NCBI GenBank assembly: GCA_018820275.1
Contig: JAHJOO010000050.1
Coordinates: forward strand, 113,211 to 177,210
DNA from: Alphaproteobacteria bacterium
GTDB taxonomy: Bacteria > Pseudomonadota > Alphaproteobacteria > Caulobacterales > Caulobacteraceae
Direction of reading: 5' to 3'
DNA length: 64,000 nucleotides
Positions 27,118 through 36,011 of the stretch are shown here, piece after piece; the stretch's first letter is position 1; every line of letters starts with the position of its first letter. Position numbers and translations under genes: made by a program. The notes under the pieces are model-generated. The model was not told the origin of the DNA. It saw only the letters and a program-made list of their open reading frames with translations, and searched no databases.

Positions 27118-28311
27118 TTGAGCAAGGCCGGCGATCAGACGGATCAGACCCGGGCCCGCCAGTTCGGCGTCCTCGCACGGCTGTGCGCCGATGCCGGGTC
27201 CGGTCGAAGGGTCGATGAACTGGCTCGGGCCGCGCGAGAAGTGCGCCAGTGGGACGGACTGGAGGACATGATCGTCCACCACCGGGTGGTCGGCATCGCG
27301 CATGCCGCGATGATGCGCTGCGCTGACGCCTTCCCCCTGCATCTTCGCCAGGCCTTGGCGAAGAGGGCATCGGCCCTGGCTGTGACCAACCTGTCCGGGG
27401 CGTCGGAGACCGTCAAGCTGCAGCTTCTGCTCGAAGAGGCTGGAATAGAGCCGGTCTTCTTCAAGGGGGCCACCCTGGCCCAGCGGGCTTACGGCACGCT
27501 GGCGACCAAACAGAGCAGGGATGTGGACTTCATCGTGCCCGCGGCAGACGTGGTCCACGCCGTCTCCCTGCTTGAGCAGCGTGGATACCGGTTGGAACTG
27601 CCCCGGCCGGGTCTGACCGGGGCACAGTGGCGTTCGATGACCACCTTCGGAATGGAGGTGCAGATGGTTCACCCGCAGAGTCACATCCGGGTGGAGCCGC
27701 ACTGGCGGCTGACCCAGACCGAGGCCTTGATCTCCACGCAAGACCTGTGCGCCTCGGCGGGCAAGGCGTGGGACGCCATCGGCGATGTTCCCATCCGGAC
27801 ATTCCACCCCGACGACCTGTTCGCATATCTGTGCGTCCATGGCGCGGCGGCGGGGTGGTTTCGCCTCAAGTGGCTGACCGACCTCAACGCCTTGACGGAC
27901 GAGGCCGCGCCGGGCGAGCTGGACCGGCTGTATCGACATGCTGCGACGCGCGGTGCGGGCGCGAGCGCGGCCTTGGCCTTGTCCATGTGCGGCACGGTCT
28001 TTGGGCGTGAGGTCCCGTCTGGGGTCCAGAGGCGGATTGACGGGAGTCGTCGGCTGCGCAGGCTCAAAGCGTTGTATCTTCGCAATCTTGAGGAGGTGCG
28101 GGTCTCCCCCTGGCGGGCCTTTCAGGGCGCGTTGCTGCTGGCCTCGGCCGAGGGCTGCCTCGGCACCCAGCTCCGCAGGATGATGATCTGTCCCGAGGAC
28201 GCCATCGACCATCCCCTGCCTCGGCCCTTGCACTTCATGTATTACATCATCCGGGTCCCGGCCTGGCTCGGGCGCTGGCTCGTGCCGCCGCGCAAGGCGC
28301 TTTCGGCCTGA
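27118..28311 (+). CDS. Nucleotidyltransferase-family protein of polysaccharide loci (NTP_transf_5-like)
   Basis: About 397 residues. The centre carries EPVFFKGATLAQRAYG and TKQSRDVDFIVP, matching the K-G-x...R-x-x-x-D-x-D pattern of the uncharacterised nucleotidyltransferase family found in exopolysaccharide and exosortase clusters. A conserved HGAAAGWFRLKWLTDLNAL segment follows. Its biochemical role is not established. I chose TTG 27118 because the sequence upstream is not protein-like; the start is uncertain. It is the last gene of the polysaccharide locus before housekeeping genes. Confidence 0.72.
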   Translation: MSKAGDQTDQTRARQFGVLARLCADAGSGRRVDELARAAREVRQWDGLEDMIVHHRVVGIAHAAMMRCADAFPLHLRQALAKRASALAVTNLSGASETVKLQLLLEEAGIEPVFFKGATLAQRAYGTLATKQSRDVDFIVPAADVVHAVSLLEQRGYRLELPRPGLTGAQWRSMTTFGMEVQMVHPQSHIRVEPHWRLTQTEALISTQDLCASAGKAWDAIGDVPIRTFHPDDLFAYLCVHGAAAGWFRLKWLTDLNALTDEAAPGELDRLYRHAATRGAGASAALALSMCGTVFGREVPSGVQRRIDGSRRLRRLKALYLRNLEEVRVSPWRAFQGALLLASAEGCLGTQLRRMMICPEDAIDHPLPRPLHFMYYIIRVPAWLGRWLVPPRKALSA

Positions 28312-28317
28312 CCACCG

Positions 28318-28336
28318 AGGCACCGGAGCGGTGCCT
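28318..28336. terminator. Bidirectional hairpin terminator
   Basis: AGGCACCG and CGGTGCCT pair perfectly around a GAG loop, exactly between the stops of two convergent genes (nucleotidyltransferase and VanZ). A short TTC follows on the plus side. Confidence 0.6.
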
Positions 28337-28687
28337 TCATCGCCGCTCCAGCCAGTCCATCAGCGGCGCCAGCCGCGGCGCGATCCCCCAGCCGATCGCC
28401 GCCCCCACGGCGTCCGCGACCAGGTCCATCAGGCTGCGGTCCCGCCCGACGAAGTCCTGCGCCACCTCCACGCCCGCGCCGATCAGCACCGCCAGCAGCG
28501 CCGCCCCCAGGCGGTTGCGCCACAGCGGGCCGACCTGCAGCGACAGGGTGATGGCCAGGAAGCCGACCACGTGCCAGACCTTGTCGGCGTACTGCTCCGG
28601 CCCCGGCACCTGGACCCGGGGGACCAGCATCAGGATCAGCAGGCCCAGGACGACGGCCCAGGCGGCGGTTCGGACGATCAGGCGCAT
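28337..28687 (-). CDS. VanZ-family membrane protein
   Basis: A 116-residue protein with four hydrophobic helices. It has DKVWHVVGFLAITL and the signature EVAQDFVGRDRSLMDLVADAVGAAIG, as in VanZ-like proteins, which in some bacteria affect glycopeptide tolerance but mostly have no known role. The start ATG 28687 gives a normal length. It converges with the nucleotidyltransferase gene. Confidence 0.85.
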   Translation of the reverse strand: MRLIVRTAAWAVVLGLLILMLVPRVQVPGPEQYADKVWHVVGFLAITLSLQVGPLWRNRLGAALLAVLIGAGVEVAQDFVGRDRSLMDLVADAVGAAIGWGIAPRLAPLMDWLERR

Positions 28688-28750
28688 GGAGGCGGCCTAG
28701 CACGTCTCCGCATTGAATCCTCGGCCGCGAACGTGCATCGAGGGCGCGAC

Positions 28751-29593
28751 ATGTTCGGTGGTCTGTTTCGAAAATCCCCGGCGGCGCCCGCGCCCGCCGC
28801 GCCCGCCCGGGTGCCCCGCCGGGGGCCGGACGGCCAGGTGGTCTGGGCCATAGGCGACGTCCACGGCTGCCTCGACCTGCTGGACGGCCTGCTCAAGGAG
28901 ATCGCCGCAGACGAGGTCGCCGACGACCGTCCGCGCACCGTCGTCTTCCTCGGCGACTACGTTGATCGCGGGCCGGACTCGCGCGGCGTCGTCAGCCGCC
29001 TGATCCAGATCGCCGACATGCCCGACGTGGACGCCCGCTTCATCCGCGGCAACCACGAGGACAAGATGCACGAGTTCCTCGACGATCCCTCGGTCGGCGC
29101 CACCTGGTGCGAATACGGCGGCGACGCGGCCCTCGCCTCTTACGGTCTTGCCCCGCCCGCCGTACGCCACCGCAAGGAGGGCTGGGTCGCCCTGTCCGCC
29201 GATCTGGCGCACAAGCTGGGCCCGCGCGGCCGGCGCTTTCTGGAAGAGCTGGAGCCCGGCGTCACCCTGGGCGGCTACTTCTTCTGTCACGCCGGCGCCC
29301 TGCCGGGCGTGCCGCTGGACCAGCAGGCCGAACGCGACCTGATGTGGATCCGCGGCCGCTTCCTGAACGACGACCAGGCCTTCGACCGCGTCGTCGTGCA
29401 CGGCCACACCCCGACCGACGTCCCCCACGTCGACCACCGCCGCATCGGGGTCGACACGGGCGCCTACGCCACCGGCGTGCTCACCGCCCTGCGCATCGAC
29501 GGCGAGGAGGAACGCTTCGTCCAGGCCGTGCGCGGGCCCGGGGGCGACGTCTCGACGCGGGAGTGGAGCCCGGCCCGGGGCACCCCGGCATGA
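28751..29593 (+). CDS. Metallophosphoesterase (serine/threonine phosphatase-like)
   Basis: A 280-residue calcineurin-like phosphatase with all metal-site blocks: IGDVHGCLDLLDGL, FLGDYVDRGPDSRGV, FIRGNHEDKMH, CHAGALPGV and VVHGHTPTDVPH. It resembles PrpA/PP1-like bacterial protein phosphatases and also diadenosine tetraphosphatases; the substrate is not evident. A proline/alanine-rich linker of about 25 residues precedes the catalytic domain. The start ATG 28751 begins MFGGLFRK. It stands alone, divergent from VanZ. Confidence 0.88.
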   Translation: MFGGLFRKSPAAPAPAAPARVPRRGPDGQVVWAIGDVHGCLDLLDGLLKEIAADEVADDRPRTVVFLGDYVDRGPDSRGVVSRLIQIADMPDVDARFIRGNHEDKMHEFLDDPSVGATWCEYGGDAALASYGLAPPAVRHRKEGWVALSADLAHKLGPRGRRFLEELEPGVTLGGYFFCHAGALPGVPLDQQAERDLMWIRGRFLNDDQAFDRVVVHGHTPTDVPHVDHRRIGVDTGAYATGVLTALRIDGEEERFVQAVRGPGGDVSTREWSPARGTPA

Positions 29594-29660
29594 ACCGTAA
29601 CGCTTGTTGGCGCCGTTCCGTCGGCCCATGTAGGGTCCGGGGCGGAAGGAGACGGCTGAC

Positions 29661-30233
29661 GTGACCTTCGTGTGCGGTCCTCGAATGCGCAACTCGCTGG
29701 CGACCCGCGCGGCCCTTCTGGACGCGGCGGTCAAGCGGTTCACGCGCGACGGCTACGACGACGTCGGCATGCGCGACGTCGCGGGCGACGTCGGCATCGA
29801 TGCCGCGCTGGTGGTCCGCTACTTCGGCTCCAAGGAACAGCTGTTCGAGGCGGCCATCGACGCCTGTTTCGACGGCGAGCATTTCTGGGAGGGCGACCGC
29901 GCCGACTTCGGCCGGCGGCTGGCCGATCAGCTGGTCTACGGCGACACCAAACCCGGCAAGATGCAGGGCCTCAGCATCATCCTGCGCTCCATGGGCTCGG
30001 CCAAGGCGGTCGAGGTGGTCCAGCGCTCCTGCGTCCAGGACTTCATGCAGCCGCTGACCGACTGGATGGGCGGCGACGACGCGCCGGTGCGCGCCCGCCT
30101 CATGGCCGGCCTGTTGATGGGCATGTCGATCGGGCGCGAGATGACCGGTGGCCCCCAGACCCTGTCGCCCGAACACTGCGAGCTGATGCGCGACCGTCTG
30201 GCCGACCTGCTGCAGTCGCTGGCCGACGGCTGA
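29661..30233 (+). CDS. TetR/AcrR-family transcriptional regulator
   Basis: A 190-residue protein with an N-terminal helix-turn-helix (ALLDAAVKRFTRDGYDDVGMRDVAGDVG, then VVRYFGSKEQLFEAAI) followed by a helical ligand-binding domain. The GTG start at 29661 has AAGGAG nine to ten bases upstream. The target is unknown; neither neighbour is an obvious efflux pump. Confidence 0.86.
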   Translation: MTFVCGPRMRNSLATRAALLDAAVKRFTRDGYDDVGMRDVAGDVGIDAALVVRYFGSKEQLFEAAIDACFDGEHFWEGDRADFGRRLADQLVYGDTKPGKMQGLSIILRSMGSAKAVEVVQRSCVQDFMQPLTDWMGGDDAPVRARLMAGLLMGMSIGREMTGGPQTLSPEHCELMRDRLADLLQSLADG

Positions 30234-30297
30234 CTTGAGCCTCCCGCGCGGGCCGCTATAAGGGCCGCCAGATTCCGTTTCGCCCAGGACCGACGAC

Positions 30298-30537
30298 ATG
30301 GCCGACCCGCACGCTTCCGGCGACTATCAGCGCGGCACGCAGGAGATCTCCGAGCAGGTCTCGACCTTCCACCTGGTCATGATGCTGACCAAGTGGGGCT
30401 CGCTGGGCACCGTGGCCGTTGTTCTGTTCACGACCCTGATCCTCGCGACCGGCAATTTCTTCACCGCCTTCGTCTCGGCCGTGGCCCTGGCCGTGCTCGG
30501 CGTGGTGCTGCTGCGCGAGAAGAAGAAGGCGCACTGA
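30298..30537 (+). CDS. aa3-type cytochrome c oxidase subunit IV
   Basis: A 79-residue protein: a polar N-terminus (about 30 residues) and two close hydrophobic helices, ending in REKKKAH. Length and pattern match the small bacterial aa3 oxidase subunit IV family of alphaproteobacteria. It binds the oxidase core in the inner membrane. It sits 68 bases before pntAA, a neighbourhood commonly seen in this group. Confidence 0.82.
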   Translation: MADPHASGDYQRGTQEISEQVSTFHLVMMLTKWGSLGTVAVVLFTTLILATGNFFTAFVSAVALAVLGVVLLREKKKAH

Positions 30538-30605
30538 GCGCCGCTTTACGGCCCTTCACAAACCGGCCTAACGTCCATTCCCTGACCTGAGGGGAAGGGA
30601 TTCGC

Positions 30606-31739
30606 TTGACCGTCGCCCTGGCCGTGACCCGCGAACGTCGTGACGGCGAGACCCGCTGCGCCGTCACTCCCGACACGATCAAGAAGCTGACCGCGCTCGG
30701 CTGCACCGTCACCGTCGAGGCCGGGGCGGGGCAGGGCTCCTCCATCCCCGACGCCGAGTTCGCCGCCGCCGGCGCGACCGTCGCTGCCGACACCCACGCT
30801 GTCCTGTCCGGGGCCGACGTCCTGCTGAAGGTGCGCGGCCCCACGGCCCAGGAGATCAGCGCGCTGAAGCCCGGGGCGATCGTCGTCGCCCTGCTGGACG
30901 CCTACAGGGAAAAGGACACCGTCGCCGCCCTCGCCAAGGCCGGCGCCACCGCCTTCGCCATGGAGTTCGTGCCCCGCATCACCCGGGCCCAGGTCATGGA
31001 CGCCCTGTCGTCACAGGCCAATCTGGCCGGCTATCGCGCGGTGATCGAGGCGGCCCACAGCTACGGCCGCGGCTTTCCCATGATGATGACGGCCGCCGGC
31101 ACGGTCGCCGCCGCCAAGGTCTTCGTCATGGGCGCGGGCGTGGCGGGGCTCCAGGCCATCGCCACCGCCCGCCGTCTTGGCGCCGTCGTCACCGCCACCG
31201 ACGTCCGCCCCGCCTCCAAGGAACAGGTCGAAAGCCTCGGGGCCAAATTCGTCGCCGTCGAGGACGAGGAGTTCAAGGCCGCCGAGACCGCCGCCGGCTA
31301 CGCCAAGGCCATGTCGGCGGAGTATCAGGCCAAACAGGCCGAACTGACTGCATCCCACATCGTCAAACAGGACGTGGTGATCACCACCGCCCTGATCCCC
31401 GGCCGGCCCGCCCCGCGTCTGGTCACCGCCGCCCACGTCGCCTCGATGAAGCCCGGCTCGGTCATCGTCGACCTCGCCATCGACAACGGCGGCAACGTCG
31501 AGGGGGCGAAACTTGGTGAGGTCGTCACCACCCCCAACGGTGTCCAGATCGTCGGCTGGTCCAACCTCCCGGGCCGCATCGCCTCCGACGCCAGCGCCCT
31601 GTACGCCCGCAACCTGACCGCCTTCCTCGGCCTGCTGGTCAAGGACGGCGCGCTGACCGTCGACCTCGAGGACGAAATCCTGAAGGCCGCCGTCGTCACG
31701 CACGGCGGCGCGGTGGTGCATGAGGGGGTGCGGGGATGA
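30606..31739 (+). CDS. pntAA: NAD(P) transhydrogenase subunit alpha, part 1 (NAD-binding domain I)
   Basis: A 377-residue soluble domain I with TRERRDGETRCAVTP at the start, SQANLAGYRAVIEAA, and the NAD-binding loop VMGAGVAGLQAIATARRLGA. It binds NAD(H) and passes hydride to domain III of PntB, driven by the proton gradient. The TTG start at 30606 is well supported by AGGGGAAGGGA just upstream. The alpha subunit is split, as usual in alphaproteobacteria, with the membrane part at 32293. Its stop overlaps the start of the inserted DUF559 frame. Confidence 0.96.
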   Translation: MTVALAVTRERRDGETRCAVTPDTIKKLTALGCTVTVEAGAGQGSSIPDAEFAAAGATVAADTHAVLSGADVLLKVRGPTAQEISALKPGAIVVALLDAYREKDTVAALAKAGATAFAMEFVPRITRAQVMDALSSQANLAGYRAVIEAAHSYGRGFPMMMTAAGTVAAAKVFVMGAGVAGLQAIATARRLGAVVTATDVRPASKEQVESLGAKFVAVEDEEFKAAETAAGYAKAMSAEYQAKQAELTASHIVKQDVVITTALIPGRPAPRLVTAAHVASMKPGSVIVDLAIDNGGNVEGAKLGEVVTTPNGVQIVGWSNLPGRIASDASALYARNLTAFLGLLVKDGALTVDLEDEILKAAVVTHGGAVVHEGVRG

Positions 31740-32290
31740 TCATGTCATCGACTCCCCTTCCCCTCGAGGGGGAAGGGGTTGGGGGTTGGGGTGGACGCGA
31801 CGGCCCGTCCGATCAGATGCCGGTGACGCGGTCTGCGTCTCCGGTGCCCTCTGTCCAGCACCCTGCCTCCACCCCCACCCAACCCTCCCCCCTCGAGGGG
31901 GAGGGCTTGCTGAACTCGAAATTCGAACGTGCCCCCCGGATCAAGCCGGGCGGCGTGCAGCGGGCGCGGCGACTGCGGGCGGAGCCGACCTTGGCCGAGG
32001 CCCGCCTTTGGGAACTGTTGCGTCGCTTCGAGGTCCGCTTCCGTCGCGAAGCGCCCATAGGCCCGTACGTCACCGACTTCGCCTGTCACCGTGCCCGCCT
32101 CATCGTCGAGGTCGACGGCGGCGTCCACCGGCGCGAGGACGTCGCTCTGCGTGACGTTCATCGCCAAACGTGGCTCGAAGGGCAGGGCTACCGCGTCTTG
32201 CGCTTCACAAACGATCAGGTGCTTCTCCAGCCCGAGACCGTGCTCGACGCCATCCGCGCATCCCATCCCCTCCTGCGAGAGGACGCCTGA
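31736..32290 (+). CDS. DUF559-domain (Vsr/endonuclease-like) protein inserted in the pnt operon
   Basis: The frame is 184 codons. Residues 75-184 form a DUF559 domain: LAEARLWELLRRFEVRFRREAPIGPYVTDFACHRARLIVEVDG, then GYRVLRFTNDQVL. The family shares the fold of very-short-patch repair endonucleases; no activity is established. The first 60 or so residues are translated from two GC-rich palindromes and are Pro/Gly-rich, so the true start may be TTG 31907 or GTG 31955. It separates pntAA from pntAB, which normally adjoin. See the two flanking repeats. Confidence 0.8.
   Translation: MIMSSTPLPLEGEGVGGWGGRDGPSDQMPVTRSASPVPSVQHPASTPTQPSPLEGEGLLNSKFERAPRIKPGGVQRARRLRAEPTLAEARLWELLRRFEVRFRREAPIGPYVTDFACHRARLIVEVDGGVHRREDVALRDVHRQTWLEGQGYRVLRFTNDQVLLQPETVLDAIRASHPLLREDA
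31754..31778. repeat. CTCGAG-centred palindrome, left copy
   Basis: C4-TT-C4-TCGA-G5-AA-G4, a near-perfect palindrome followed by a G/T-rich tail (ttgggggttggggtgg). With the copy at 31883 it forms an inverted pair just before the DUF559 domain. Confidence 0.75.
31883..31905. repeat. CTCGAG-centred palindrome, right (inverted) copy
   Basis: CCCTCC-CCCC-TCGA-GGGG-GAGGG palindrome, preceded by a C/A-rich flank (ccacccccacccaa) that is the complement of the left copy's tail. The pair is therefore in inverted orientation. It lies two bases before the alternative TTG start of the DUF559 gene. Confidence 0.75.
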
Positions 32291-32292
32291 CA

Positions 32293-32631
32293 ATGGAACA
32301 CGTCGACCCCACCGTCTTCCGCCTGGCCATCTTCGTGCTGGCCATCTTCGTCGGCTACTACGTGGTCTGGTCGGTGACGCCGGCGCTGCACACGCCCTTG
32401 ATGGCCGTGACCAACGCCATCTCCAGCGTCATCGTCGTCGGCGGCCTGATCGCCGCGGCGGCGCTCAGCGGCGACGCCGACGGGCCCAACGCCTGGATCG
32501 CCAAGGGCGCCGGCGTCGCCGCCGTGACCCTCGCCAGCGTCAACATCTTCGGCGGCTTCATGGTCACGCGCCGCATGCTGGCCATGTACCGCAAGAAGGA
32601 CAAACCCAAGCCCGAGGCCGCGAAGGGATGA
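32293..32631 (+). CDS. pntAB: NAD(P) transhydrogenase subunit alpha, part 2 (membrane domain)
   Basis: A 112-residue membrane protein with three to four helices (FRLAIFVLAIFVGYYVVW, AVTNAISSVIVVGGLIAAA, VASVNIFGGFMVTRRML). The HTPLMAVTNAISS segment is the signature of the transhydrogenase alpha membrane domain. It forms the proton channel with PntB. ATG 32293 lies three bases after the DUF559 stop. Confidence 0.93.
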   Translation: MEHVDPTVFRLAIFVLAIFVGYYVVWSVTPALHTPLMAVTNAISSVIVVGGLIAAAALSGDADGPNAWIAKGAGVAAVTLASVNIFGGFMVTRRMLAMYRKKDKPKPEAAKG

Positions 32632-32906
32632 CGCTGGACCCCGTCCGCCTCGCCGTCGGTGCCGCCTGGCTGTCCGCCCTGGCGGGGCTGGGCCTGTGGG
32701 TCTGGATGGCGTGGCGGTGCGACTGCGCCATCACCAAGATGCGGCTCTACGACTGCGGCGTGGTGCTGGTCTTTTCGGCCGTCCTGACCTGGCTGCTGGT
32801 CAAGTCCGAGCCGATGAACGCCTTCGACTGGGCCATGGTTTTCCTCGGCCCCCTGTTCATCGCCGCCGCCCTGTGGCGGCTGAACCGCACGCGGCTGGGG
32901 CGATGA
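32628..32906 (+). CDS. Small three-helix membrane protein of unknown function
   Basis: A 92-residue protein with three hydrophobic segments (about residues 6-28, 36-55 and 63-82) and a Cys-Asp-Cys pair in the first loop. I recognise no family. It starts inside the pntAB stop (ATGA at 32628) and its stop overlaps the MNT gene, so it is translated as part of the pnt operon. Confidence 0.65.
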   Translation: MTLDPVRLAVGAAWLSALAGLGLWVWMAWRCDCAITKMRLYDCGVVLVFSAVLTWLLVKSEPMNAFDWAMVFLGPLFIAAALWRLNRTRLGR

Positions 32907-33208
32907 TGGACCAGCCGGCGACCTTGCTGGATCAGACGTTGGACGCTCTGCGCGCGCGACAGGATGCGGCCCGACGCATCGGGGTGCGGTTCGTCGGTGT
33001 GGTGGGCTCCGTCGCCCGAGGAGAGGCCGGACCGACCAGCGACGTCGACGTGGTCTATGACGTCACCGCCCAAGGCCACCTGTGGCCCCTGCTCGGGATC
33101 GTGGCCGACCTTGAAGATCGTCTGGGACGGCGCGTCGACATCGTCGACCGCGCCATGATGCCGCCGGAGCGCTGGGAATGGATGGCGCGGGATCTCGTCC
33201 CGCTATGA
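32903..33208 (+). CDS. mntA: MNT-domain nucleotidyltransferase (MntA-type antitoxin)
   Basis: A 101-residue minimal nucleotidyltransferase. The active-site signature is complete: GS, ten residues, then DVD (in VGSVARGEAGPTSDVDVV). In known HepT-MntA modules this enzyme transfers AMP to a tyrosine of the HEPN toxin and neutralises it. The partner gene follows immediately with an ATGA overlap (33205). Two ATGs adjoin at 32903/32906; the first overlaps the upstream stop. Assignment to the toxin-antitoxin family is by motif and pairing; activity is not shown. Confidence 0.85.
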   Translation: MMDQPATLLDQTLDALRARQDAARRIGVRFVGVVGSVARGEAGPTSDVDVVYDVTAQGHLWPLLGIVADLEDRLGRRVDIVDRAMMPPERWEWMARDLVPL

Positions 33209-33551
33209 AGGCCCGGCCTCTTCCCGACCTGCTTCAGGACGTTCTCGATTACGGCCAGGAAGCCATCGAGACCGTGGCCGACCTGTCCGCGGACCAAATT
33301 CTCGGCGAGCGCATGCGAGAACACGCGGTGTTGCGCACGGTGCAGATCGTCGGCGAGGCCGCGTCTCAGGCGACGAAGCTGGACGCGACCCTGTTGAGCC
33401 GGATTCCCGATCTGCGGCGCGCCATCGGGCTGCGAAACGTGCTCGTCCACGGCTACGTGAAGGTGCGCATGGAGGAGATCGTGCTGATCGTGCGTCACGA
33501 CCTGCCCGACCTGCTGACCCAGGTTCGCGCGGCTTTGGGGGAACACAACTC

Positions 33552-33555
<4 letters not shown>
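33205..33555 (+). CDS. hepT: HEPN-domain protein (HepT-type toxin, DUF86)
   Basis: A 116-residue all-helical DUF86 protein. The catalytic RNase signature R-x4-H-x-Y is intact as RNVLVHGY (Arg77, His82, Tyr84); the tyrosine is the known target of AMP addition by MntA in studied pairs. It follows the MNT gene with an ATGA overlap and itself overlaps the pntB start (ATGA at 33552). If functional, it is a tRNA/mRNA-targeting RNase kept silent by its partner. Its location inside a respiratory-chain operon is unusual. Confidence 0.86.
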
Positions 33556-34966
<1,411 letters not shown>

Positions 34967-34967
<1 letters not shown>

Positions 34968-35566
34968 TGGTCGGCGAAGCCACCGCCTGGATCACCTTCG
35001 ATCCGGCCAATGGGCTGGAAGTGGTTCGGCGCATCAGCGTCTTCGAGATCCTCTCGATCGTCGGCCTTGTGACGGCCGTCGTCTCGCTCTTGCTCTCCAT
35101 GCGCGCGGCGGTCGACAACGCCCGGACCCGTTCCGCGGAGTTCTCGTTCCTGGTGTGGGAGCGGTTCCGCGAGGACGACGTCCAGGCGGCCTTTCTCTCG
35201 ATCGAATGGGGACGCTTCCAATACCCCGTGGCCGGCGCCGGCAACGGGTTTGCGACCGCCCGGGAGGAGCGGGAGATCGACAGGCTTTTGTCGCTGCTGG
35301 ACGACGTGGCGGCATTCGGCTTCAACAGCGCCCTGATGTCGGGCGACGTCGATCGTTGGGACTACGTCTTCACTCGAGTTTTTCAGAACGAGGCGATCGG
35401 CCGCTACATGCGGTTCTTGGACAACTTCTACATCGTCAACGGGGTGCCCGCCGGGCCTCATCAGCTGGCGCGGTCGTGGTACGAGCGGCGCGCCGCACGT
35501 CGAACTGCCGGGCCCGGCGGATATCGCGGCGCTCTGCAGCGGCTGCGCCGATGGTTGAAAGAGTGA
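34967..35566 (+). CDS. Membrane-anchored protein of unknown function
   Basis: A 199-residue protein with one N-terminal hydrophobic helix (about residues 27-48) followed by a soluble part with WERFREDDVQAAFLSIEWGRFQYP. The pattern resembles DUF4760-type proteins, but I am not certain. Its ATG shares a base with the pntB stop (TGATG), so it is coupled to the pnt operon. No catalytic motif is visible. Confidence 0.6.
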
Positions 35567-35588
35567 CCCCGCCCGTCGACGCGGTTGG

Positions 35589-36011
35589 ATGAGCCGCCAT
35601 ACCATGCCCACCGAACCCAAGACCCGCCCCACCGACGTCCCCGTCGCCGACTTCATCGCCGCGGTCGAGCATCCGACCCGCCGCGCCGACGCCGAGGTCG
35701 TGTGTCGCATCCTGCAGGAGGTCTCGGGCCAGCCGCCGGTCATGTGGGGCGACGCCATCGTCGGCTTCGGGACCTACCGCAGCTCCACCGGCGACTGGCC
35801 GCGCATCGGCTTCTCGCCGCGCAAGGCCAACCTGTCGCTCTACGTCCTGTCGGGCTCGCCCGACGTCGCGCCCCTGCTGGCCCGGCTGGGCAAGCACAAG
35901 ACCTCGGTCGCCTGCCTGTACGTCAACAAGCTGTCGGACATCGATCTGGACGTCCTGCGCGACCTGGCCGCCACGACCTGGGCCGCCATGGCGGCGAAGT
36001 ACCCCGCCTAG
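35589..36011 (+). CDS. DUF1801-domain protein
   Basis: About 140 residues with the DUF1801 pattern: PPVMWGDAIVGFGTY, IGFSPRKANLSLYVL, and a C-terminal LDVLRDLAATTWAAM helix. The fold is that of YdhG-like proteins, with no known enzyme activity. A second ATG at 35604 is a possible start. The 3' end overlaps the stop of the convergent sulfotransferase gene by four bases. Confidence 0.8.
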   Translation: MSRHTMPTEPKTRPTDVPVADFIAAVEHPTRRADAEVVCRILQEVSGQPPVMWGDAIVGFGTYRSSTGDWPRIGFSPRKANLSLYVLSGSPDVAPLLARLGKHKTSVACLYVNKLSDIDLDVLRDLAATTWAAMAAKYPA

